DNA from: Auriscalpium vulgare
Lineage: Eukaryota > Basidiomycota > Agaricomycetes > Russulales > Auriscalpiaceae
Assembly: GCA_019915015.1 (NCBI GenBank)
Contig: JAHBBC010000022.1
Location: forward strand, 1-64,000
Reading direction: 5' to 3'
Length of the DNA stretch: 64,000 bases
Under the pieces are notes generated by a model. That model did not search any database and had not been told where the DNA came from. It worked only from the letters and a program-made list of their open reading frames with translations. Position numbers and translations under genes: made by a program. Shown piece after piece: positions 41,326-51,600 of this stretch (positions are counted from its first letter, which is position 1; each line of letters begins with the position of its first letter).

Positions 41326-43431
41326 ATGACCCCCACAACATCCCCGGAGCCTTCTCTGTTCGTTGATGAGCGCACGTCTTTGCTGCGTGACGGTGAGGCA
41401 GATGGGTATGGCACGACGGAAGCGCATGTCAAGCAGGAAGACGCTGTATATCAGCGATTTTCGCCTGCGCGGAAACGCGTAATTGTTACCATCGTGTCCG
41501 CCGCAGGACTTGTGCCATGTGCGTAATCTCCCAGTCTGCGAGGGACTGACTAAAATGCTTTCCATAGTCTTTGTATCTGGATCATTCGTGCCATCGATAC
41601 CAGAAGTTGCTCGGGAGTTTGATTCTACTGGGCCAGTCATCAAGTAGGCAGTCCTACATCGCCCCCTTTTTTTCTTGCTGAGGCTGGTATCCAGTTTGGC
41701 CGTGAGCCTCTCTCTCCTAGTCGGTTCACTTGGAACGGTCGTATGGGCGACATACGCTGGCTTCTGTGAGCACATAGAGGATGCCCTTACACTTCTTCCA
41801 CCGTCACTCACTACAGCCCTAGACGGTCGCCGGCCCATCTACCTGATCTCCCTTCCTATCTTCGCGCTCGGAGCGCTCGGCGTCACCTTCGCGCGCTCTG
41901 TCCCACAGCTCATGGTATGGCGCGTCGTCCAGGCATTCGGCGTTGGCGGCAGTTTGTCCGTAGGCGCTGCGGTGATTGGCGATATCTATAGGCTCGAAGA
42001 ACGAGGGCAGGCAATGGGCGCCTTTTTCGGTGTGAGTGCCCTTTCAGTCGTCTAACTAACTCCAAACTCATGGTCTTTTGTTGACTGCAATGCTGCTACC
42101 ATAATTCCCACTCGGCGTAATACTAGTGCTGTCTCATCGGCCCTGCGATTTCCCCTCTCGCGGGCGGCCTCGCGGCGCATTACGCCTCCTGGCGCTTCAT
42201 GCAGTTCTCATTCGTCATTGTCGGACTCGCCCTCCTTGCGTGCACGTATGCGTGTCTCCCTGAGACAAGCCACCCCCATGCACGAGGGATCGACAAGCTT
42301 CGTGAGGGGGGCGGGTGCGACGCAAAAGAGGCACGCCGGGTGGTATGGGTGAATCCTTTTCGTGGCGTAGCGCTGCTGAAGAGTCCGAATGTGCTGGGTC
42401 TGGTAAGTGAGGTTGCTTCGTGATGGTGTGCGGCTTTCAATATGCCGAATTTGCAGTGCCTTGTAGGGTCGACAGTGTTAATCACGGACTTCGGTGAGTG
42501 CCGCACCATGTGTCCAACCATACATGGACGATAATCCTTTCTTCCTGGTACAGTGCTGCTCATACCATTATCGTATACCATTGTACGCCCTTTCCTGTTC
42601 TAGTTATGCGTCTAGGCTCACGGCTGCGAATAGGGTGCGCGTTATGGAATAACCAATGAAGCTGTCATCGGAGCGCTTTTCCTCCCTTCGGGCTTTGGTA
42701 ACATGAGTACGCCTCACAGTCTTCCTCACATCCACATCGTCCCTGATAACATACCTAGTCGGCGCTCCCCTCTTTGGACGCATCTCTGACCGCATCATTG
42801 TCAACCTGCGCAGGAGACGCGGCGGCGTCTGGCTACCGGAGGACAGGCTGCGCGGCGCATTCCTCAGCACGCTTCTCCTTGTCCCCACGTCCGTCCTCCT
42901 CTGCGGTCTGGCCACGCGCTACGTTGGAGGCCCAGCGGGGATCACCTTGAATCTCGTCGGGCTGCTAATGAATGGGATTGGGGTACGTGTGTGATGTTGT
43001 TGCTCGGAAATCCCGTCGCTGAAAATGCTGACAAAGGTGGTCGGCGTCCTGACCCCGAGCTCTACGTACTACGTCGACATCGCGCACACGCAAAGCGCTG
43101 AAATCATCGCAGTGACAAGGTGTGCTTGTGCTCTCACCGTCTGTCTCTCCATGCGTTCTCATCTAGCACCACCCCGCCAGCGCCGTACGCGGCACGCTCG
43201 TTGCCCTCGCGACCGCCGCGGTTCTCCCGCTCATCAATGCCATTGGCTTCCTCCAAACGACGGCCATATCTGCGGCTCTTGTCTGGCTCGGCGCTGGGTA
43301 GGCCACTTCTCTGGTTCCAGCTGGATCGCCTCACTCACCAGCTGTGGCTGTTTAGGGGCATGTGGATGATCATTCGGTACGGAGATAGTATGCGCGCGTG
43401 GGTAGATATTGGATACACGACACCAGGATGA
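41326..43431 (+). CDS. MFS transporter E (DHA1 type), intact
   Basis: Start MTPTTSPEPSLFVDERTSLL at 41326, closest at the N-terminus to gene A (MTPTASTESFPLFVDERTSL); stop TGA at 43429-43431. Exons include YQRFSPARKRVIVTIVSAAG, FVSGSFVPSIPEVAREFDST, GRRPIYLISLPIFALGALG, GDIYRLEERGQAMGAFFG, CLPETSHPHARGIDKLREGG, VVWVNPFRGVALLKSPNVLG, ITNEAVIGALFLPSGFGN, GRISDRIIVNLRRRRGGVWL and RYGDSMRAWVDIGYTTPG. One extra residue in the DAKEARRVVWV loop distinguishes it. The intron before the fifth exon group is longer than in the others (about 100 bases near 42032-42130). Confidence 0.9.
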
Positions 43432-43796
43432 GGGCGGTGCGTATCAATTGTTTCTTTCATTGGACTAGACAGCGCATGTATATTTCGGGGAAAGTGTTTT
43501 TGCAAAATGTTGTCGGCTGTTTCTCGGAAGAAAATCTACTGTATGCGACTGCAAGCGACTTTGCATAGATGTCGGGAGGCGAATACATGCAGGGGGTACG
43601 AAGAAAAGAATCGAGATACCGAGAACTAAACTGAGGTGTCGGGATACACACGAACAAAGTCTCCCTCGCAGACACAAATCCCTGCATGTGCCCGACGCAA
43701 TCATGCTTTGATCCTGTGTATAGCACTAGGAAAGTTAACGTGGTTAATGGTTACCGGGTACAATTTTCACAGGCAGCGTCATACAGTCATGAATGA
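43432..43796. other. Convergent intergenic region between MFS E and BTB gene 1
   Basis: Only 3' flanks of both genes. No gene or notable repeat is seen. Confidence 0.4.
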
Positions 43797-44852
43797 TTAT
43801 ACAACGCCATCATCAGGGACGGGGATATCGAAGATCTCCCGCAGCTTGGCCCAAACCCGCCGTCGCCCCTCTTCATGCCGAGACTTCCAATGCGCTACGC
43901 AGTCTGCACAAGCGTCATCGGCGGCATCTGGGTTTAATGTCGAGAAGCTGCTCAGTGCTGTCGGACTGTACTTCAAGATGTCGTGTGGCGCCTCGGCCTG
44001 CATGATCTTCATCGTCGCGGTACATTTTGTCTTGCTAGTACATAGCTCGCTGAGCTCCCCATCAAAATACCAGAAGGTGTCGTCCAAATGGCTGATCTGC
44101 AGCTTCGAGCGCCCGAAATACATCTTCTTCCAGAACTTCAGCTGCAGCGCCGCCGAGGGTTGCTCTACAAATACAGACGCGGCGCGGATAATTCTCTCTA
44201 GATCCGGAACAGTGCAGCATTTGTAGAGCGCAGCAGGGAGAAGCTGGTGCAGGGAATTGTACTCCCGGAGGGCGAGGAGGGCGACTTCATAGACTTCGCC
44301 TTTGCGCGAGACTATGGGGCGAGGTTCAGAACGGCTCTTGTATGCGTCCAACGTTGTTGAGGGATAGCATCTCTCTAGACGCCAGACTGCTTCCTGGCGT
44401 AGTCGAGGGATATCGTACTTTGAGCCCATTTTGAAGTAAGCGAGTACGGTCTCCATCGTCAGTGCTGAAACATCCTGCTGATTCCTGCTTCATCCGTGTG
44501 AGATAATGTCATTGAAACAAACGATGACCACTGACCGTTTCATGCCAAAGAGATACTCAAACATCTTGGTGAGATCGGCCTCCGAGTCCGTACGCTCGTA
44601 AATCGGGACGCCTTCATAGGTCTGCCTCTTCTCGTCTGCGTCGGTGTCGAATAGGAGATAAAAGACGGAGGATTCCACCGAGAGAAGACCTTGGTACAGC
44701 TTGTACGCCATGCCCGTCGTGGCTATGATAACGTTCCCGTCGGCATACCAGAGATCCGGGTGGCGGTTGAGCGGTTCATTCGTCAACGTGACATCGGCGT
44801 CGACGGGCTCTGGGGAAGATGGACGAGGTCGTTTCCTAGTAGACGGTACCAT
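43797..44852 (-). CDS. BTB/POZ-domain protein 1
   Basis: Exons 44852-44536 and 44484-43797 join over a 51-base intron to 334 residues. After a basic N-terminus (STRKRPRPSSPEPVDADV) the BTB fold follows: HPDLWYADGNVIIATTGMAY, YQGLLSVESSVFYLLFD, YEGVPIYERTDSEADLTKMF and EYLFGMKR. The intron falls within the BTB domain at the same place in copies 2 and 3. The C-terminal half has YFKMGSKYDIPRLRQEAVWR, LREYNSLHQLLPAALYKCC and a cysteine tail, CADCVAHWKSRHEEGRRRVW, shared by the family. BTB proteins dimerise and often serve as Cullin-3 adaptors; that role is inference. The fungal expansion of such genes suggests variable functions. Confidence 0.88.
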
Positions 44853-45270
44853 AGTGCTGAGATTGCTACACGCAGCCTGTCAGACGCTTTACCTTTCTGC
44901 GCCAAGTAGTATCTCGCCGTGCTCACCGTCAATTCTGCCCTTGGCTTGCCCTTCGTGATGCGGAGACTGGTATGAGTATAACACAGCAAAGACAGCAGAT
45001 ATATCTCACCTTTTATGCTTGCAATTTGTTGGTGTCTTGGTGGAAAGATGATTATTCGAGATTTGGCAGAGCGCAGGCAGTTGTCCGTGACGCGCTTGTG
45101 GCGCGGAAAAACAAACATGTGCACACAATACAAACGCGACACGCGAACGCGACATACTAGTAACGCGTGGATTTTTGCTTGGAGGAAACGTGTCCGAGCG
45201 CGAAATATGCAGACTCTCACTCATATTCGCGACTCCGTGAGGGCCCGGGGGTGCCACGGCAGGCTAGTAT
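44853..45270 (-). repeat. Upstream region of BTB 1, duplicated before BTB 3 (48155-48545)
   Basis: Shared blocks in the same order: GCTACACGCAGCCTGTCAG, GCTTGCCCTTCGTRATGC, GTGGCGCGGAAAAACAAACA followed by TGTGCACACAAT, and GACTCCGTGAGGG. The duplication therefore includes about 400 bases of upstream sequence and probably the promoter. No other gene lies here. Confidence 0.7.
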
Positions 45271-45493
45271 CCGATTGTCAAGAAATTGAAGCAGCCTGGG
45301 CCGTAGCAAGGCTTGAAGCCGAACACGAATACAGAGCAGCGAGTCGAACGCGAACGCGAACACATAGAGTAGCAAATCGACCACAAATTTTCATCTAGTA
45401 GCCAGCCCGGCTGTCCACGACGCGTGAAGAAAAAGTCCAACGTGAAAGGAACAGAGCTTTTGCGGAGTCAAGACGGAATGAAGACAAAGACAC

Positions 45494-46558
45494 TCACACT
45501 GTAACTTTAGACAGCGGCATCTCCGTCGCCGGAGGATCCTGGATGCCGAAGACCTCTCTCAGGTCGTCCCAGACCTTCTGCCGCGCCTGCCTGTGCTGAT
45601 CCTTCCAGTGCGCTACGCATTCTCCACACGCCGTCGGCTTCGACTCCACCAGGGCATCTATCTGCGCCTCCACGTTTTCCAGTGAGTTCGCGTTGCCATC
45701 CAACCCAGTCGACCCATCCAACCCATTCGACCTGTGGAACTCCCCCCGCATGTGCCTGAGGATCATCGCTAAGCTCGCAGTTCAGAAAGCCAAACGTGTC
45801 CCTGACGCGGGCGGTCTGGACTCTGGAGCATCGAGCGTCCGACGTAGATCTTCTGCCAGAAGATCGCGTTGGTCGACTGGGAGTGGGCAGGCATGAAGCG
45901 TGTGGCGGCCTTGATCTCGTCCAGGAGCTCTGCGACCGGGCGCACGCGGCATCGGTATAGCGCAGCAGGAAGAAGATCGTGGGGATCGTCGTATGCTCGA
46001 AGAGCAAGGTAGGCAACTTCGTAGTCTTGTCCCTTGTGCGAGGCGATGGGCCGGAGGACTGGATAAAGATGCGTCGAGAACGCTTCCAGGGTCGACGGAT
46101 TGCAGATCGCCAGTCTCCAGACAGACTCGTCTTGGAAGCGGGTGATCTGGTACTTGCAGCCCATGCGGAAGTAGGTGAGCACCGTAGAGAACGAGAGCAC
46201 GTGGATATCCAGGAGGTTCCTTAGGGCATGTAGACGTGAATATATGCGCGCCTTGAGGAGCATACAGTTCCCTTTACCTGTCGAGGCCCCACAGGTAGCC
46301 AAGCAGCACGCTTACATGAAGGTTAGAGTCGGAAAGCTCATACATTGGAACGCCTTGATATGTCTGTATCTTTTCCTCCGCGAACATAGCCTCAAAAACC
46401 GGAGATCCCCGAGCGAGCAGTCCGCGGTAGACGCGATAGGAGGACCTGTCGTCTAGAAGGACGACGTTGCCGTCGCTGTACCAGAGGACTGAATGAGGAT
46501 TGACGGGTTGGCGCGGGCCAGCGGACTCCTCCGGCGAGGACAGCCGCTTTCTAGTCAT
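45494..46558 (-). pseudogene. BTB/POZ-domain protein 2, frameshifted
   Basis: Start MTRKRLSSPEESAG at 46558; the BTB core reads SVLWYSDGNVVLLDDRSSYR, YRGLLARGSPVFEAMFAEEK and YELSDSNLHVSVLLGYLWG. A 58-base intron (46277-46220) sits at the family position. The second exon reads YFRMGCKYQITRFQDESVWR and LRAYDDPHDLLPAALYRCRV, but after GRSMLQSPDRPRQ the conserved DTFGFLNCELS lies in another frame. The C-terminal tail with CGECVAHWKDQHRQARQKVW is in a third. Two small indels (near 45805 and 45740) are needed to read through. An intron removing the conserved part is unlikely. The copy is probably decaying. TGA at 45496-45494. Confidence 0.7.
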
Positions 46559-47018
46559 AATAACCAACCAGCCGGCTAGTTAAATCGCGAGAGTGAGCAA
46601 AGTAATGTAACACATCAGTTTATAACTCACCTCCTCGATAACTGCAGTTAGAAACCCCGTTGATCGAGTTGAAGCGAATCGAGGTGAAGAGGTCGGACAA
46701 CGCCGAAACACAGTCAATCCGAGAATGCTTCACCTCGGTCCTCGATATCTGGAATGACAGATGCGAGCGAATACAGCGAAGACAGTGGAAAGCTCGCGCA
46801 CAGTGGACGTTGGCGAACAGCAGCGAGCGGACTCGTATTCGATCGCGGCGAGCGCTCATCTACGCCCACTGTAAATGCACGACAGAAGGAAGGATGTTGG
46901 AAGAGCAGAAGATTATTCTGAATAGAATGCATGATATACAGCAAGAGCGCCGGACGCTGCTATGGCAGGTAGCGCTTGGGTACGGTGGTGCGGTAACGAC
47001 CGACATATCAATGTCATG
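46559..47018. other. Spacer between BTB 2 and BTB 3
   Basis: A plus-strand open frame (46660-47022) exists but has no recognisable motif, lies over the BTB 2 promoter side and lacks a good start context, so I do not call it. Confidence 0.4.
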
Positions 47019-48154
47019 CTAACCACGGACGTTAGTAAGGGCGGAAACAGTCACACAGAAGGCGGACTCACAGCCATCGGCAGGTCCGACATCGCCGCCA
47101 GCGGCAGGCTCGGGGATGTCGAAAATATCGCGTAACTTGTCCCAAACCCGCTGTCGCCCCTCCGCGTGGCGAGACGACCAATATGTCACGCAACTCTTGC
47201 ACGTTTTTGCCCCAGAATTTTTCTTAATAGTCGGTCCGACGTTCTCCAGCGCGTTCGGATTGGGCCTCGAGAGCGCACGATCTTGGCGGAACGCCGACTG
47301 CATGGTATTTTCGCACGAGTAACGCCCGCAGTTGTCGTTAGCAGTGCCATCCAGGAAGCACAAGGTGTCGTCCACCCGGCCCTCCTCCAGCCTCGCCCGA
47401 CCGTTGTAGACCTTTGCCCAGAAGTCCGCTAGCTTCGATGCTGGTGGTGCATCCATGAAGTCCAAGGCGGAATTGATACCGCTGATCAGTTTGGTGGTCT
47501 CGAGCGTGCAACAAGCGTACAGCGCGGCGGGAAGAAGTTGGTGGAGGGTGGCGTAGTTCTGCAAGGCGAGAAGGGACACTTCAAAATCTTGACCAATGGT
47601 ATGGGCAATTGGCCTCGGATTCCGAGGGCGGTCGAAGCTGTCCAAGGAAGAGGGGTAGCACATCTCCAGCCGCGAGATCGCCTCTTCGCGTAGTCGAGTG
47701 ATCTCGTACTTCGTGCCCAGTCTGAAGTAGGCGAGAGTTGCTTCAAAGGTCAACGTCGCGACATCCTTGTGATTCCTGAAACAACACTGTTCTAGTGCTT
47801 ATACCGACAGAGAATACGAGTGAACACGCACCGTTCCATCCCGCACACATATTTGAGTACCGCAGCAATATCATCGTCCGAGTCGGTGACTTCGTAAATC
47901 GGAGCGCCTTCATAAGTTCGCATTTTCTCATCCGCGTCGGTCTCGAATATGGTATTGAAGACGGGAGACTCTCGGGAGAGAAGTCCACGATAGACTTTGC
48001 ATGCCTGCGTTTTTGTAGCGATGATGACGTTCCCATCGTCATACCAAAGGTCAGGGTGGCGTTTGAAGGTGAACGGTTTGTTCGTCAACGTGACATCGGC
48101 GTCATCGGGTCCTGGGGAAGATGGACGAGGTCTTTTCCTGGTAGATGGTGTCAT
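47019..48154 (-). CDS. BTB/POZ-domain protein 3
   Basis: Exons 48154-47832 and 47775-47019 join in phase over a 56-base intron to 359 residues. N-terminus STRKRPRPSSPGPDDADV is close to BTB 1, and the BTB core reads HPDLWYDDGNVIIATKTQAC, YRGLLSRESPVFNTIF and YEGAPIYEVTDSDDDIAAVL. Then YFRLGTKYEITRLREEAISR, LQNYATLHQLLPAALYACC, and a longer cysteine-containing middle (DGTANDNCGRYSCEN) before the tail CKSCVTYWSSRHAEGRQRVW. The last 25 residues extend beyond the family end (DIPEP); a further intron near 47065 might shorten them. Most similar to BTB 1, including its upstream region. Confidence 0.86.
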
Positions 48155-48602
48155 AGTGTTGAGAGTGCTACACGCAGCCTGTCAGTCGCTTTCCGCGCGA
48201 AGTAGTAAGTATTTCGCCGTGCGCACCGTCAATTGAGTCTGCCCTTTGCTTGCCCTTCGTAATGCAGCTACGGGTAGAAGAATGGCACAGCAAATATGGC
48301 AGGTAAATTGCACCGATTATGTTTGCGATCTGTTGCCAGTGTTGGTGTCTTTGTGGAAAGATGCCTAGGATGATTGAGGATGATTGCCGATATTAAAATT
48401 GGCACTGGCGGACGACGCGCCTGTGGCGCGGAAAAACAAACATGTGCACACAATCTGCACGCGTCCAAGCGCGGTGACATACTATGCGCCTCTCAGTACT
48501 GAACTTGACTCCGTGAGGGTCCGCCGTGGTACGGCAGGCTAGACTGGTGACCAGCTTTATATCAATAGTGACGACGGGGCGGGTACTGTGAGATATAAAC
48601 GG
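48155..48602 (-). repeat. Upstream region of BTB 3 up to the LINE target site
   Basis: Duplicate of the BTB 1 upstream region. It ends with a short sequence ACGGCAGGCTA that also occurs at the corresponding place before BTB 1 (45260), after which the LINE was inserted. Confidence 0.65.
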
Positions 48603-48619
48603 CAGGCTATTATTTTGTC
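48603..48619. repeat. Target-site duplication, LINE 3' side
   Basis: CAGGCTATTATTTTGTC, identical to 52899-52915. Confidence 0.93.
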
Positions 48620-51600
48620 TTTTTTTTGGAAAAGCGATAATGATATTTGAGTGCTAACATCGAGGGCTAAGTAAGGGTGTTACTAGTTGCTACACCTACA
48701 AGTAAGTATAGAGGTCAGTAATTCCTTACAGCCGTTAGTTCCCAAAAATCCGCTAAAGCAAGCCCGAGGGCCTGTCCGAGGAAAAATGCCTTACGCACTA
48801 CTCACCGGGGGTGGTGAGGGTGTGTGGGACTCCGTAAGCCCATCCCGGGGGGTTTCCCGTTAAATAAGGAACCGGGGGGGACGTATACCCACTAAAACCT
48901 CACGGGCTTTCGCCCATTCGAAGGGGAGGTACAGTTCTCCTTCGAGGGTGCCTTTCCATGTTGCATGTACCTTGTCGAAAGCTTTGTCGGTCCTGAATAT
49001 GTTACGGGCGGCTGTTACATCGGACGTCAGGCGGTCGTTAATCGCCCTCGTCCATCTAGATATGATGGCATTTTTCGTGTGGGTTTTGCCACCGATTTGG
49101 CGTTCGCAGCGGATCTTCCAGATTAGGTGGGCTGATTCGGAGATTAGGATCCGAAGGAGGCGTGTAGCGCCCGGATCTCTTTTGCGTTCCCCGTTGTCGT
49201 CGCCACGGGACACTTCGAGGTTGCCCACCGCCAGGATGATACCTAGGGATAGGACAGGCCAAGAGTCTTCCCCGTGGGGCCAGAGGTCAGTGCATAGTGA
49301 CCATATAATTTGAGATGGGACTGAGTCGCAGTGTAGGAGAATATGGCCTAGTGATTTGACTGGGTCGTGGCAGGCGCCGCAGCGGGCTTTCTCCTCATCA
49401 TGGCAGGCCATCCAGAATTCACCCAGTTTGTAGCTCCCTTGCATGGCTCTGAACAGGAAGGTGTGAATCGGTTTTCTTATGTCCTTATTGATTATGCCTT
49501 TCCAGATTGTGGGGTCTGTTTCTTGGTTTCCGGTGAAGGCTTCGAGGGCGTCTCGGGCTAGAGCGAGTTGCCCTGGGGGGCCGGAGCGCTTGTCGGCGGG
49601 GGCGGATTGTCGTATGCCGCGGTACGCGGTCGACTGGGTGAGGGCCGCGAGCTTTGCTCCCGTGAGGGCCCACGCGGGAGGGATTGAGAGGTCGAGGGGA
49701 TATGGGTTATCAAGCTTGGCGCCGCGGTCGGCCTGGCGGTCGGCGCCTTCGTTTCCGGAGTCCCCGGAGTGGCCCTTGATCCATTGGAAAGAGGTGGGGG
49801 CCGAGCGGATTCGAAGAAGGTACGCGGCTCGTCGGAAGAGGTCGCTGTTGTCTGTTCCAATCCAGCCGTTGTCTTCCCAGGTTTGTAGGCGTTCGGTGAG
49901 TCCCTTCTTTACATATTCGGAGTCGGTGATGAATTTGATAGGGCGGAAGGGTTCGAAATATTCTAGAGCGATTACGATGGCCGCAAGTTCGCCCGTTTGA
50001 TTAGATCGTGCTGGGCCACCGATGCGGGCCGCGATGTTGTCTGGGTGGTTCTCACCTACCCATATCCCGCTCCCGCATACGGCGTTGAGTTTGCCATTAT
50101 TTGTGCAGGAGCCATCGGTGTAGATGGTGAGTGTCTCGTTTTCTAGGTTGATTCCCTGTCTTGGGTGTAGGGCTCGGTACGCGGGGTAGGGGTGGCGTCT
50201 TGCTGGGTCTGTGAATACGCGGAAACCATCCGCGGTTGTTTTGCTCGTGACGGATGGGTTGAAGATCACTTCGCCCTCTTTTTGTGCGATCGCGCGGTCA
50301 TTCCTCTCGATGCGGCGTTGTGTCAGGCTCAGGCCGTCCTTGCGGGGTGAGTCATTGATGTTTGTCTTCGGGTTCATTCGTTGAAGTATGTCCTCTGCTT
50401 CTTTCGCGCATTGGTGGGGATTTGGGCATCCTAACGCCCGGTTGTCGCGGCAGTCAGGGCACGCGCAGTTGGAGCGCGGATAGTGGCGGCGTCGATTGGG
50501 TGTTTGGGACAGTCGGAGGGATACTCTCTCCAGGTCCCCGACGATTCGCACTTGGTGTGTTTCCATGAGACACTTTGACTTTGCGGTGATCGGTTTTCGT
50601 TTCTCAGTCCCCAGGTGGAACCAAGCGGGTAGGTTTCTTTTCAGGCTACTGGTAAGCTTGAGCGCTGAGAAGTCTGCGTTGTGGGTCTTCGCCACGGTGA
50701 GCATACGGGAGATGTATATCGGGAGGCGGGTATCGTCTTTGCGGCCCCGTAGGGGTGGGGACCACTGCTGGAGGTACGTGTTGAGACGGGCTATCGAGTG
50801 GACGTCAGGAAGCGTTCGGCTGATGAGTTTGTCCATAGCGTAAGCCCACGTAGGGCGGGTATCGGTAAGGTCGAGATAACTTTTTAGCCACATGAGCTCA
50901 ATCGCGTCGTTACGGGCGTGGATGTCGAGGAGGCCTATGCCTCCCTCTTCGCGTACTCGGTACTGGTGAGTCAGGTCAATTGGGGCGCGTGCGTGGTCGG
51001 GCCATATGAAGTCCTTGATTAGTTTGGTCAGGGATTTCTCGATTGCGGGGGGCATCCCCTGTGATTGAGCTAGGAATTGCGTGCATCCTCCTGCGAACAT
51101 CTGGACAACCGCGGCTTTGGCGTTGATGGACGGGAAGGTTTGTCTCCATAGCTTGAGACGGGCGCTCACTTTCGCGAGGACGGGGCCCCAGGGAATTGTG
51201 TCGTCGGCTCCGTTTCCGATATAGGTTCCAAGGTACCGGGTGGATTGGCTGTCGACGGTGATAACGGTGTCGTTACGGATCCTCTGGTCTGAGCGGGTGA
51301 GTTTTCGTGTGCATACAACCGTGTCCCGGTGGGCTTTCGTGCCTATCGGGATGATTTCGGTTTTCGTGATGTTGAATTTTGCGCCTGACGCCGCGCACCA
51401 TTTTGATAGTAGCTCGATGACGTCGCGGTAGCGATCTGTCTTCGAGAGGAACAGCAGTGTGTCATCCGCGAATAGGTTAATGATCAGTTTGTCTAGGGTC
51501 CCGGGTATTGCGTATCCGGACAGGACACGCGAGGATCGGAAGAGGCAGGCGAGAGGCTCTATGGCGAGATTGAAGAGAAGGCATGACAGCGGATCGCCTT

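Noticed and set aside
25629..43431. MFS, alcohol dehydrogenase and protease genes as a secondary-metabolite cluster
   Set aside because: No backbone enzyme such as a polyketide synthase, NRPS or terpene synthase is present in the window.
46660..47022. Plus-strand ORF between BTB 2 and BTB 3
   Set aside because: No motif, no homology within the window, and it overlaps the flanks of minus-strand genes.
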